DNA from: Ardenticatenales bacterium | GTDB taxonomy: Bacteria > Chloroflexota > Anaerolineae > Promineifilales > Promineifilaceae | Assembly: GCA_020634515.1 (NCBI GenBank) | Contig: JACKBL010000001.1 | Coordinates: 1,153,683 to 1,217,682 of the forward strand | Reading direction: 5' to 3' | Length of the DNA: 64,000 nt | Part shown: positions 25,152 through 33,577 of the stretch, piece by piece | How the letters are laid out: the number at the start of each line of letters is the position of its first letter | Position numbering within the stretch: position 1 is the stretch's first letter | Position numbers and translations under genes: made by a program | The notes under the pieces: generated by a model | Told to the model about the DNA's origin: nothing | The model's input: the letters and a program-made list of their open reading frames with translations, nothing else | Databases searched by the model: none

Positions 25152-26189
25152 GCGTCGCTGCCAGAGGTAGAAGCCGGCGGCCAGCAGCAGTAGGACGATG
25201 ATCAGCGCCAGCAGGTTGTGCGCCAGGTAGCCGATGAGGATGGTGATGAGGGAAAGAATGCCGGCAACCACCCCCGCCACCAATCCCGTCAACCACCGCC
25301 CCCATCGCCGCAAACCCGGCAGCCACCCCAGCAACAAATTCAGCGGACTCAGCAGCAACGCCACTCCACCCCACATCAACATAAACCCGCCAAACCGCAT
25401 CCCCCACAAAGCCGCGCGATACTCAAACTGAAGCTGCGCCAGCGCCGCCACGCGGTCGCCCACCAGCACCCGATACAGGCTGACCTTATCGTTGTGGTAA
25501 TACGGTTGCAGTGTCTCCCCTTCCAGGCGGCCAAAGGCTGTCGCCTGCACATTGGCCGGAACCACGAAATAACTCACGCGCACGTCCCCCAGTTCCGGCT
25601 TGCTCATTGTCCCCTCACCCAAAAAGACATAATCCTCCACGATGGGGTCCGGCGACTCCATTATCACTTCCGACGAGAGCGGCAGCCGCTCGCCGCGCGG
25701 CAGTTCGATCTGCGCCGGGTCAATCGCGTACGCGCCAATGGCCGCCTGGCGCACCAGCAGCGTGCGCTCGCTGAAGGGCAGGGGCGGGTTTTCATGCCCT
25801 TCGGGCTTGTGGAACTGCTCCGGGGCCAACACGCGGTTGGTCCAGGTGAGTTCATAGCTGTAGCTGGTCCCGTCTTCGTCTGAATCTTCCGATTCTTTCC
25901 AGGCGTACATCTCCACTTCCCGCTCCACGCGCACGTAGTCGCCCGGGCGCAGGTACAGGTCGTCCCCCAGGCGTGCGGCGGCGGCGAGTTGGCCGGTGAG
26001 GGAGACGAACTGCCCGTTTGCCTCGGTCGCGGTGGTACGGATTGTGCCGGCATTTACCGGTTGGCTGCGTCGGGCAACATCGGCAAGATTAACCCGCCCT
26101 TCATTGAACCAGAGCATGAAGAAGGCGATGAGCATGAGCAGCAGGCCACCGCCGATGCGTAAGAGAAGGGCATTTCGTTTTCGTTCCAT
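25119..26189 (-). CDS. TMEM43-like membrane protein
   Basis: A 356-residue protein from ATG 26189 (MERKRNALLLRIGGG). One N-terminal helix (residues 8-27, LLLRIGGGLLLMLIAFFMLW) is followed by a large extracytoplasmic domain with NEGRVNLADVARRS, FVSLTGQL, YAWKE and TWTNRVLAP segments, then at least three closely packed C-terminal helices (LMWGGVALLLSPLNLLLG, LTGLVAGVVAGILSLITILIGY and LLALIIVLLLLAAGFYLW). This arrangement and the NEGR motif after the first helix are typical of the TMEM43 family, whose bacterial role is not established. It is followed upstream on the same strand by the secreted Pro/Thr-rich protein. Confidence 0.8.
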   Translation of the reverse strand: MERKRNALLLRIGGGLLLMLIAFFMLWFNEGRVNLADVARRSQPVNAGTIRTTATEANGQFVSLTGQLAAAARLGDDLYLRPGDYVRVEREVEMYAWKESEDSDEDGTSYSYELTWTNRVLAPEQFHKPEGHENPPLPFSERTLLVRQAAIGAYAIDPAQIELPRGERLPLSSEVIMESPDPIVEDYVFLGEGTMSKPELGDVRVSYFVVPANVQATAFGRLEGETLQPYYHNDKVSLYRVLVGDRVAALAQLQFEYRAALWGMRFGGFMLMWGGVALLLSPLNLLLGWLPGLRRWGRWLTGLVAGVVAGILSLITILIGYLAHNLLALIIVLLLLAAGFYLWQRRSQAEVGANLR

Positions 26190-26229
26190 GTATGCGTTGT
26201 GAGTAAGACCGTGCGTGTCGCGCCGACGG

Positions 26230-27366
26230 TCAACGACGCCCACCGCGAACCAGGTAGCCGATGGCCGCGCCGGCAGCCAGCAGGGTGAGGCCGCCGAGGG
26301 CGAGGATGGTGATCGTGAGGGTGTTGTCGTTCGTGCCGGCATTCTCCGCCACCACAATCGTCAAAGGCGTCGGGCTGGGCGCAACCACGGCAACCGCCGT
26401 GGCCGGAGCCGTGTCTTCCGTGGGTGGAACGGCTGTTGCCGTCGGCGGAATGGGCGTCTCCGTCGGTGGAATGGGCGTCTCCGTGGGCGGAATTGGCGTC
26501 TCCGTGGGCGGAATTGGCGTCTCCGTGGGCGGAACGGGTGTCTCCGTCGGCGGAACAGGTGTCTCCGTCGGCGGAACGGGTGTGGCCGTGGGCGGAATGG
26601 ATGTCGCTGTGGGCGCGTTGGGGTCTGGCGTGCGCGTAGGGGGCAGGGTGGGCGGTGGTGGCGGCCCGATGGCGACCAGACTGGCGTTGTCGAAGTAGAG
26701 GTCGTTGTGCTTGTTGGCGAAGTCGGGCGAGGAGCGCATGTAGACGGTGATGGTGCTGTTTTGCGCTGTCACGTCGATGCTCAAGGGGCACCACTGGTCG
26801 ATGATGCAGTCCATGGGGGCTTCCCCGGACCAGACGACGGTGGCCGGCGCGCCGCCGACGAAGCCGGGCCAGGCCGCGCCGGTGGGGTCGATGCCGATGT
26901 GCAGGCGTGGGTTGGCGGGGGTGTTGGAGCGGCTGGCGTCGTCGTCAATGGAGGACCAGACCTGCACCCACACGGTAAAGCGGTAGGTTGTGCCGGGGGT
27001 GACGTTGAAGACTTGTTGGTACATGCCGGCATAATGCGACTTAAAAAACGTGAAATACTGCTGCGCCCGCTCCCCATCCAGCACCCGCCGTGGATAAATA
27101 GCCCGCTCCGCCGGTTTATACTCCGGCTGTGCCCAAATCGGATCGCGCCCCCCATCCTCAACCCACCACGGCGTCCAGTCCGCGGCCATCTGCGCCGTGC
27201 CATATTGCGGCAGCCAGGCAGAGTAATTCCCCTCAAAGCTGGGATTGCGCAGCAGATTCCCTTCCTGCGCCTGCGCTGCCGGCGCGGCGCGCCCCAACAC
27301 CACCACCGCGCACAGCAGCAAAAACATGCGTAACACAACAGGCAAACGATGTCTCATGTGATTCAT
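26230..27366 (-). CDS. Secreted, membrane-anchored Pro/Thr-rich protein with carbohydrate-binding-like domain
   Basis: About 378 residues if ATG 27366 (with GAGG close by) is used; ATG 27357 is possible. A signal peptide (LRMFLLLCAVVVLGRAAPAAQA) precedes EGNLLRNPSFEGNYSAWL, the usual opening of a jelly-roll carbohydrate-binding module, continuing with GTTYRFTVWVQVWSS and NDLYFDNASLV, which close the domain near residue 235. A stalk of eight or nine PPTETP-type heptads follows, then a single C-terminal helix (ITILALGGLTLLAAGAAIGYLV) and RGGRR, which would keep the protein on the cell surface. Likely role: surface adhesion or glycan binding; substrate unknown. Confidence 0.8.
   Translation of the reverse strand: MNHMRHRLPVVLRMFLLLCAVVVLGRAAPAAQAQEGNLLRNPSFEGNYSAWLPQYGTAQMAADWTPWWVEDGGRDPIWAQPEYKPAERAIYPRRVLDGERAQQYFTFFKSHYAGMYQQVFNVTPGTTYRFTVWVQVWSSIDDDASRSNTPANPRLHIGIDPTGAAWPGFVGGAPATVVWSGEAPMDCIIDQWCPLSIDVTAQNSTITVYMRSSPDFANKHNDLYFDNASLVAIGPPPPPTLPPTRTPDPNAPTATSIPPTATPVPPTETPVPPTETPVPPTETPIPPTETPIPPTETPIPPTETPIPPTATAVPPTEDTAPATAVAVVAPSPTPLTIVVAENAGTNDNTLTITILALGGLTLLAAGAAIGYLVRGGRR
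26418..26605 (-). repeat. 21-base tandem repeat encoding PPTETP heptads
   Basis: Eight to nine imperfect units of 21 bases code for (V/I)PPTETP in the stalk of the surface protein. The high identity between adjacent units (for example CGTCTCCGTGGGCGGAATTG repeated) makes length change by slippage or recombination likely. Confidence 0.85.
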
Positions 27367-27538
27367 AGGCCTCGAATCCTGCGAGACTGCTCCCGTTTCC
27401 CGGATTGGAGCAGCTCGATAACTGCCCATCTGGCTCAGCAGTTACGTTTCCGGACGGATACTTCGTACGACAACGAGATTTCGGGAAGAAGTGAATACAC
27501 CCTTTATGTCAATTTTTCGTGATTGTATTAGACGGTTA

Positions 27539-28963
27539 CTACGATGCTTCACCGTTCTCCGATGCCGGCAGCAGGGGTACGTCTCTGCTTTCCAGCGCCG
27601 CCGCCTCCGACTCAATCGCTCCCACGCCCAATGGTTGCCACTTCTGCGTCAGGTCGCCACTGCGCAGGCGATGCTCCTTGCCGCCGCGCGCGTGCGTCTG
27701 GCTGAAGCCTTCCGGCTCAATGAACATGCGCCCCCCTTCCAACAGACCCAAAACCCCTTCCTGTCCCGGTTCCGGGCGACGCGCCACCAGGGACGCCTGC
27801 CCCTCAATTTCGTGCGGATCGTAGTCCAGCGGCTCCGAATAGGTGGTGATGAAGCCCTCGAAATTGCGCAGTACCACTTTGCCCGGGGCCTGCGAGACAA
27901 CGTAATTAGGCGTGACGGGGATTTTGCCGCCGCCGCCGGGGGCGTCCACCACATAAGTAGGCACGGCGTAGCCAGACGTGTGGCCGCGCAGGCCTTCCAT
28001 GATTTCGATGCCCCGCGCCACCGAGGTGCGCAAATGTCCCGCGCCTTCCACCAGGTCACATTGATATAAATAGTAGGGACGCACGCGAATTTTCACCAGT
28101 TCATGCACCAGCTTGCGTTGAATGTGGACGGAATCGTTCACGCCTGCCAGCAGCACGCTCTGGTTGCCTAACGGCACGCCCGCGCGTGTGAGCCGGTCGC
28201 AGGCGGCGGCCAGTTCCGGCGTGATCTCTTTGGGATGGTTGACATGGATGTTTAGCCAGAACGGATGGTACTGTGACAGCGTCTGGCAGAACTCGTCTGT
28301 GACGCGCATGGGCAGGAAAACGGGCACGCGGGAACCGATGCGGATGATTTCTACGTGCGGGATGGCGCGCAGGCGGCTCAGAATCATGTCCAGCAGCTTC
28401 GGCGCGAGCACCATGGGGTCGCCACCGGAGAGGAGGACGTCCCTGATCTGGGGCGTATTCTCGATGTACTCAATTTGGGCGTCGAATTCGGCGCGGCTGA
28501 ACGTTTGCGTGGGGTCGCCGACGATGCGGCTGCGGGTGCAATAGCGGCAGTAGCTGGCGCACTGCGTGGTGACGAGCATGAGGACACGGTCGGGATAGCG
28601 GTGGACCAGGCCAGGAACGGGGGAGTGTTTGTCTTCCGCCAGCGAGTCTTCCATCATGGAGTGGAAGGGGACCATCTCCTTGTCGGTGGGGATGACCTGG
28701 CGGCGCACCGGGCAGGTGGGGTCGTCGGGGTCAATGAGGCTGGCAAAATAGGGCGTGATGTCCACGCGGAAAAGCCCCTTGCTGCTAAGGGCCTTCTTTT
28801 CCGACTCGGTCAGGTTGATGACGCGGCCCAATTCCGCCACGCTGTTGAGGCGGTGAGCCATCTGCCAGCGCCAACTCATCCAATCTTCATCGGGTACATC
28901 CGCCCAGTAGGGCGCGCGCGTATGCACGGTAGGGGTTAAGGGCTGAACAGCTTTGGTCGCCAT
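27539..28963 (-). CDS. kamA: Lysine 2,3-aminomutase family radical SAM enzyme
   Basis: A 474-residue enzyme; ATG 28963 follows GAAGGAGACTC. The iron-sulfur motif CASYCRYC (residues about 136-143, in TTQCASYCRYCTRSR) binds the [4Fe-4S] cluster and S-adenosylmethionine. DVLLSGGDPMVL (about 176-187) lies in the SAM-binding barrel, and the PLP lysine is in VVDAPGGGGKIPV near residue 345. The enzyme moves an amino group from carbon 2 to carbon 3 of lysine or a related amino acid such as glutamate; I cannot separate these from sequence alone. It is cytoplasmic and needs anaerobic or well-protected conditions. It stands alone between intergenic repeats. The C-terminal 80 residues are more variable and contain no motif I recognise. 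Confidence 0.9.
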   Translation of the reverse strand: MATKAVQPLTPTVHTRAPYWADVPDEDWMSWRWQMAHRLNSVAELGRVINLTESEKKALSSKGLFRVDITPYFASLIDPDDPTCPVRRQVIPTDKEMVPFHSMMEDSLAEDKHSPVPGLVHRYPDRVLMLVTTQCASYCRYCTRSRIVGDPTQTFSRAEFDAQIEYIENTPQIRDVLLSGGDPMVLAPKLLDMILSRLRAIPHVEIIRIGSRVPVFLPMRVTDEFCQTLSQYHPFWLNIHVNHPKEITPELAAACDRLTRAGVPLGNQSVLLAGVNDSVHIQRKLVHELVKIRVRPYYLYQCDLVEGAGHLRTSVARGIEIMEGLRGHTSGYAVPTYVVDAPGGGGKIPVTPNYVVSQAPGKVVLRNFEGFITTYSEPLDYDPHEIEGQASLVARRPEPGQEGVLGLLEGGRMFIEPEGFSQTHARGGKEHRLRSGDLTQKWQPLGVGAIESEAAALESRDVPLLPASENGEAS

Positions 28964-29033
28964 GTGTGAGTCTCCTTCGAAAATACCATGTCGGGCGAAT
29001 GTCAGGTTTACCAAACCCTAAGTAATCGTTCAA

Positions 29034-29136
29034 GTGACTATACAGGTCATCTGCCCAGATTGGACCAATTTGCTCTGGTTGAATCTTATTGATGTCTACA
29101 AAATTGGTCCAATCTCTCGAAGACGTGAATAGTTAC
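29034..29136 (+). mobile_element. 103-bp MITE-like element (family C), copy 3
   Basis: Identical in build to the other copies and flanked by the perfect 8-base direct repeat TCGTTCAA. It lies 71 bases upstream of kamA. The rest of the 524-base gap holds a separate hairpin at 29167-29203 (AGATTGGTTCAATC with GATTGAACCAATCT), which shares the GATTGG core, and an A repeat. Confidence 0.88.
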
Positions 29137-29224
29137 TCGTTCAAAAACAACTTAGCGATTTGCAGATTGGTTCAATCTGTCAGATTGAACCAATCTCCGC
29201 GAGCTTGATTCCGAACGATTACTC

Positions 29225-29317
29225 AGGAACGGAAAATCAAATAAGACAACGAAGTTGTTTCTTTACCGTCCCTTCAAACTGACGATGCCATTCCGTACTT
29301 TTTTCATCGTCAGTCCT
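29225..29317. repeat. A-type hairpin repeat, copy 3
   Basis: 93 bases bounded by AGGAACGG and CAGTCCT, with the ACAACGAAGTTGT hairpin inside. It is in reverse orientation relative to the 57202 copy. No part B follows. A further 170 bases to the lipoprotein gene hold nothing I recognise beyond a GGTCTCCAAGACC palindrome at 29321. Confidence 0.75.
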
Positions 29318-29487
29318 GAAGGTCTCCAAGACCTGTAGGGTTGAGGTTCATGATTTACCAGGCAAGTGCAGTGCGGAATGCTTGATGTTATCAGGCATCT
29401 GGCCGCGAATTGTACGCTATGTGGGGGCAGTGGGCGAGTAGACGAGGGGCGAGCAGCAAGTGGCCCAGCGATATACTCATACCTCGC

Positions 29488-30681
29488 CTACCCTTCTGCC
29501 GGCAAAATAGTAATCAGCAGATGCGTTTCCGCGTAGCCTTCGTCACCGGGGAGGCCGGTGATGACGCTGATGTCGGCGCTGCCTTCAACGTCCGGGGGGA
29601 GGGTGAGGGTGAGTTCCCAATAGCCGAAGTCGTCCACGGCGGCCGTGCCCTGGCTGAGCACCTGCCCGCCATCCAGGGTGATGGTCACCAGGACCATGTC
29701 GTCTATGGCGTTGTAGGCGAGACCGGAGAGGGCGAATCCTTTCCCGGCGAGGGCCGTGCTGTTGCTGGCGGGGCTGACGATGAAGATGCCGGCAGCCGCC
29801 TCGTCCGTCTTCGGCAAAATGTTGATGGGAACCAGTGCCTGCCGCCAGGTGTCCTCCCCGGGTGTGCCAAATGTGGCAACGGCGCAAGCCGGTCCGGCCA
29901 CATTCCGGGGGACGCCGATGTAGCCGTACCAGTAGCCGCCATATCCCCCGGTGATGGGGAAACTGAACTTTGCCGTCTCCGTCTGGCAATCATCCATGAG
30001 AATTTTCATCGTGAGCAGCCCGCCCGTGGGCAGCCCCGTTAGTCCATCCATGAACAAGTAGTAGCCGGCGACGGCGATCTGGTCGGTGAGTGGGTGGTCA
30101 AGCGTGATGTAACGGGGGGTGCGGTTGACATCCAGGGCCAGGTTCACGGCCAGCGCCTGCGCCGTGATGATTTGATTCTGGCTGTCGCGGATGGTGGCCT
30201 GAATCTGTGCGGGACCGATGATGAATTCGGGCACGGTGAAGGAGGCGCGCCAGCCGTCCGTGTTGCCGCCGCTTTGGCTGACTTCGGCGGGCATATCGAC
30301 GAGGAGGACGCGGTCGGGTGTGATGAGTGTCACCCAGATGGTTTGCCCTTCGTTGCGCTGCGCCAGCCCGGATACCGTGAGTTCGCTGCCCAACACGAGG
30401 GAAACGTCCGCCGTGGGTTGTCCAATGGAGATGATGGGGGCGATGGGGGTGGGCGTGTCGGTGGGATGTGGGGGCAGGGGCGTCGGGAATGCCGGCAGCG
30501 GCGTGGCTGTAGCAACCGGAATTTGCGCCAGGTCGCGGGTAGGCAGCGGCGGCGCGTTTGTGGGGGTTGTCGTGGGCACGAGTACCGTGGGGATTGGCGT
30601 CGGCAGCGATGGCGCGTTACACGCGCACAGCAAAAGCGTGCCGGTTAGTAAAAAAAGGAAAACGCTTCTCGTTAATTTCAT
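29488..30681 (-). CDS. Secreted lipoprotein with repeated Ig-like domains, unknown function
   Basis: About 397 residues from ATG 30681; ATG 30693 and the 30744 reading are alternatives with no better ribosome site. The N-terminus is a lipoprotein signal (MKLTRSVFLFLLTGTLLLCAC; lipid attachment at the Cys before Asn-Ala-Pro). A Pro/Thr-rich spacer of about 75 residues follows, then three beta-rich segments, including SELTVSGLAQRNEGQTIWVTL and GFALSGLAYNAIDDMVLVTITLDGG, which look like related Ig-like or sandwich domains (paired sGlA-x-V-I/L-V-T-L pattern). No catalytic motif was found. It is probably an outer-surface protein. It is transcribed away from the antiporter-like cluster. Confidence 0.78.
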   Translation of the reverse strand: MKLTRSVFLFLLTGTLLLCACNAPSLPTPIPTVLVPTTTPTNAPPLPTRDLAQIPVATATPLPAFPTPLPPHPTDTPTPIAPIISIGQPTADVSLVLGSELTVSGLAQRNEGQTIWVTLITPDRVLLVDMPAEVSQSGGNTDGWRASFTVPEFIIGPAQIQATIRDSQNQIITAQALAVNLALDVNRTPRYITLDHPLTDQIAVAGYYLFMDGLTGLPTGGLLTMKILMDDCQTETAKFSFPITGGYGGYWYGYIGVPRNVAGPACAVATFGTPGEDTWRQALVPINILPKTDEAAAGIFIVSPASNSTALAGKGFALSGLAYNAIDDMVLVTITLDGGQVLSQGTAAVDDFGYWELTLTLPPDVEGSADISVITGLPGDEGYAETHLLITILPAEG

Positions 30682-30720
30682 ACGTTGGACCATCCAATGA
30701 CCACATCCAGGTTGCCACCC

Positions 30721-30813
30721 AGGAACGGAAATTGAATAAGACAACGAAGTTGTTTCCTTACCGTTCCTTCAAACTGACGACGCCATTCCGTACTTTATTT
30801 CATCGTCAGTCCT
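30721..30813. repeat. A-type hairpin repeat, copy 4
   Basis: 93 bases from AGGAACGG to CAGTCCT, nearly the same as copy 3. It lies in the upstream region of the lipoprotein gene, 40 bases before its start on the minus strand. Confidence 0.78.
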
Positions 30814-31199
30814 TATTATTGCGCGCCATCATAAGCTAATCATGAGTAAATGACAAGGGGGGAGGGGGAGGGATGAGGGACGAGGGATGAGGGATGAGGG
30901 ATGAGGGGTTGCTCGGCTGCCTCTCGTTGCCCGCCCTTTGTCCCCAGGGTTTTTCAGTGGTGAGGTCATGAACCGCGGCGGCTAACTCATGGGCCGGAAA
31001 CAACAGTGCCTCTTTCCCGACAGTCGCATCGAAGGCGGGTTTTCCCGAAGTTGCGGTGATTTGCCACACGAGTGAGAAGTAAGCGCGATTCGTTCCAATT
31101 CGCTCTCGCATAGCGGAATTCCAGACTACTGAAAAAACCCTGCCTGCGTCCTCTCGGATTGCTCATGGGGGCGGTACGGGCTACAATGGCTCGTTTTTA
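30814..31199. other. Non-coding spacer with GATGAGGGA microrepeat
   Basis: Contains a purine-rich microrepeat at 30869-30905, four copies of GATGAGG(G/A)-type units, and otherwise no ORF with a ribosome site. It separates two divergently transcribed regions and so should contain promoters in both directions, none of which I can place with confidence. Confidence 0.4.
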
Positions 31200-31249
31200 G
31201 TAACTGCTAGGCCAGATTGGTCCAATCACCAGAGAGCGTTAGTAGCTAC
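31200..31249 (+). mobile_element. 50-bp MITE-like element (family D), copy 1
   Basis: Ends GTAACTGCTAG and CGTTAGTAGCTAC are inverted repeats, with a GATTGGTCCAATC palindrome inside. It is flanked by a perfect 8-base direct repeat CGTTTTTA. It lies 26 bases before the first antiporter-like gene and so overlaps its expected promoter region. Confidence 0.82.
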
Positions 31250-31275
31250 CGTTTTTAATGGGAAAGTAAGTGCCC

Positions 31276-32802
31276 ATGGATATTCTGTTGTTGGTTTTGC
31301 TCATCTTGCTCGCGGGCGCGGGGGCGATTGTGGCCTCGGCGCGTCGTTGGCCCGGCTGGGCGCACTGGATTGCGTGGGGGGCCGTGGCGGCCTCGTTGCT
31401 GGTCTGGCTGCTGGCGCGGGCGCAATTGCCGTTGCTGATGGCGACGCCGGGCGTGGAAACGGATGCCGTTTGGGGTGGGGTGGCCTGGCGCTGGCAGGTG
31501 GACCAACTCGCCTGGCAGATGAGTCTGTGGCTGCTGCTGTTCCTTTTCCTTGTTGTCAGCGTCTGGCCGGACGCGGACGAGCGCGCCCCTTCTACCCTGG
31601 GTTTGACGCTGGCAATGGGGGTGGCGGGATTGCTGCCGTTGTGGGCGGAAAATGCCGGCACTTTACTCGCAAGTTGGACGCTGCTTGGCCTGATTTGGGC
31701 GGTCGGCCTGTGGCTGGGCAGCGAACGGGCGGAGCGGGTGGGAACCCGCCTGTGGTGGCGGCTGTCCGGTCTGGGCGCTGCCCTCTTCTGCCTGGGGATG
31801 GGTGCGGCGACAGGCGCGGCAGGTTGGCTGCTTCTGGCGGCAGCCGTGCAGTTGGGCGCGTTCCCGCTACACGGTTGGCGTCCGACCGGTGCGGCGCTGC
31901 ACACTCCCTGGAGTGGGCTGCTGCTCCTCCTGCCCGCCTACGGTGGTGCGGCGCTGCTGGCGCGCATTGGCGTGGACACAGCCGCCGTACTCGCCTATTC
32001 GCTGCCCCTGACGGGTGTGGGCTTGCTCAGCCTGCTGGCGGGTGTGTTGGCGGCGTGGCGTGCGCTAGATGACCCATCCCGCCTGGCGGCGGCCCTGGTG
32101 ATGAGCCAGGCGGGCGTGATTTTGCTGGCGTCATCGTGGGGGGGGGGGGCCGTGGTGCTGGCGGAGGCGCGCGTATTGCTGCTGGCGTTTGGGCTGCTCC
32201 TGGTAGTGCATCGGGCGACGCCAACACCCGTGGCGCGGCTGGTGGCGGCGGTGGCGGTGGCGGCATTGGGCGCGGGTCCGTTGTTGGCCGGTTTTGCCGG
32301 CAGAACGGCCCTGTACGACGCCTGGATCAGGGATGGCCGCCCGGTGCTGTTGTTCGTGACCGCGCTGCTGCACGTGCTCCTGGTGGCCGGAGCACTGGCC
32401 GGCGTCTGGCGAGGCGCACCCGCTGCTGGCCTTTCCTTCACCCTTCCGGCCACGAATCGGCCCGCCTTTATCGTGCGCCAGGTGGGGCTCTTGCTGCCGG
32501 CAGTGGCCCTGGTGACGTTTGCGGGGTTGGCGCAGGCGGGCTGGTTGAGTTGGGTGCTGGTGTTGCTGCCGCTGGCTGCCGGCATTTTCCTCAGCCGCTA
32601 TACCGGTTCCACCCTGGAAACGGCCCAGATTGTGCGCCAGAGTTTGCGGGTGCGCTTTCCCTGGCACTCCCTGAATGCCGGCGCGCGGGCGGTATTGACG
32701 GGAATCGGGGCGGCTTTGCGTGAAGCTGCCGGCATTTTAGAAAGCGAAGGCGGCATCTTGTGGCTGCTGCTCTTCCTCGTTATCTTCTGGCTCGCGCGCT
32801 AA
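31276..32802 (+). CDS. Proton-translocating NuoL/M/N- or MrpD-like membrane subunit
   Basis: About 508 residues from ATG 31276 (GTG 31270 is possible) with some 13-14 hydrophobic helices. The region AVQLGAFPLHGWRPTGAALHTPWSGLLLLLP (about residues 190-220) matches the family block around the P-x-H-x-W-L-P motif of proton antiporter subunits, in which a buried Lys/His path moves protons. The other complex I genes are absent nearby. Two more polytopic proteins follow in the same direction, two bases and 14 bases apart, so the three probably form one complex. A run of twelve G residues (32138-32149) lies in frame and encodes Trp-Gly-Gly-Gly. What drives or uses the proton flow is unknown. Confidence 0.72.
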   Translation: MDILLLVLLILLAGAGAIVASARRWPGWAHWIAWGAVAASLLVWLLARAQLPLLMATPGVETDAVWGGVAWRWQVDQLAWQMSLWLLLFLFLVVSVWPDADERAPSTLGLTLAMGVAGLLPLWAENAGTLLASWTLLGLIWAVGLWLGSERAERVGTRLWWRLSGLGAALFCLGMGAATGAAGWLLLAAAVQLGAFPLHGWRPTGAALHTPWSGLLLLLPAYGGAALLARIGVDTAAVLAYSLPLTGVGLLSLLAGVLAAWRALDDPSRLAAALVMSQAGVILLASSWGGGAVVLAEARVLLLAFGLLLVVHRATPTPVARLVAAVAVAALGAGPLLAGFAGRTALYDAWIRDGRPVLLFVTALLHVLLVAGALAGVWRGAPAAGLSFTLPATNRPAFIVRQVGLLLPAVALVTFAGLAQAGWLSWVLVLLPLAAGIFLSRYTGSTLETAQIVRQSLRVRFPWHSLNAGARAVLTGIGAALREAAGILESEGGILWLLLFLVIFWLAR

Positions 32803-32804
32803 CG

Positions 32805-33563
32805 ATGACAAACCTTCTGGGAAGCTCACCGGCAACAGCTTCCCGGAAGCTCACTAACCTTATGCTCACTCAGTTCCCTACTATTTTTGACTGGCTGGCC
32901 CGATTCCAATTCCTGCAAGGTTTCCCCGCCGCCTATCTCGTCTTCCTCACCGCCATCATCATCGTCGTCGTGCGCGACTGGCGCATTTCGCTGCTGGCTC
33001 TGTTGGGGCAATACCTGGTGTCCGGCCTCCTCTTTGTCGAACTCATTGACCCTCGTCTGGCCGTGGTCAAACTGCTCACGGGCATGTTTGTCTGCCTCAT
33101 CCTCTACGTGACGGCACGGCAGGTTGCCTGGGGCCAACTGCCCGACGATGTTTTGCCCGTAGAAGCGGTGCAACCGCGGGCGGAGCGGCAAATTCGTTTT
33201 GGCCCCTATCTGTTGCCCACCACGCTTCCATTCCGCCTCTTCCTGGCTTTGATGATGGCCCTGGCCATATGGACCATCGGGCAGCAGCCGGCGTTCCAAC
33301 TGCCCGCGGTGACGCAACCCCACCTGACGCTGGCGATGTATGCCCTGGCCGGTATGGGCTTGTTGCAAGTCAGCCTCACGGCGGAGCCATTGAAGGCCGG
33401 TATGGGGCTGCTCATGTTCCTGGCCGGTTTTGAGCTGTTTTATCACGCCCTGGAGCAGTCGGTGTTAATGTTGGCGGCGTTGGCCGCCACCAACCTGGTG
33501 CTGGCGTTGACCGTTGCCTACCTGACGCAAATCCGCCACGCGCCAGATGCGTTGTTTGACTAG
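32805..33563 (+). CDS. Polytopic membrane protein of the antiporter-like cluster
   Basis: 252 residues from ATG 32805, two bases after the previous stop; ATG 32862 (MLTQFPTIFDWL) is an alternative. About seven hydrophobic helices are visible, including YLVFLTAIIIVVV, LLALLGQYLVSGLLFV, LLTGMFVCLILYVTA, LFLALMMALAIWTI, LTLAMYALAGMGLLQVSL and VLMLAALAATNLVLALTVAYL. The last two helix pairs are somewhat like the small Mrp/NuoK- and NuoJ-type subunits, but the match is too weak to name it. Between helices 3 and 4 there is a cytoplasmic loop with DDVLPVEAVQPRAERQIRFG. Its neighbours suggest a structural role in a proton-translocating complex. Confidence 0.6.
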   Translation: MTNLLGSSPATASRKLTNLMLTQFPTIFDWLARFQFLQGFPAAYLVFLTAIIIVVVRDWRISLLALLGQYLVSGLLFVELIDPRLAVVKLLTGMFVCLILYVTARQVAWGQLPDDVLPVEAVQPRAERQIRFGPYLLPTTLPFRLFLALMMALAIWTIGQQPAFQLPAVTQPHLTLAMYALAGMGLLQVSLTAEPLKAGMGLLMFLAGFELFYHALEQSVLMLAALAATNLVLALTVAYLTQIRHAPDALFD

Positions 33564-33577
33564 TTTTCGAGGATGCG

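Noticed and set aside
26418..26605. Short regular repeats that could suggest a CRISPR array
   Set aside because: The 21-base units are contiguous, have no spacers and keep the reading frame of a Pro/Thr stalk.
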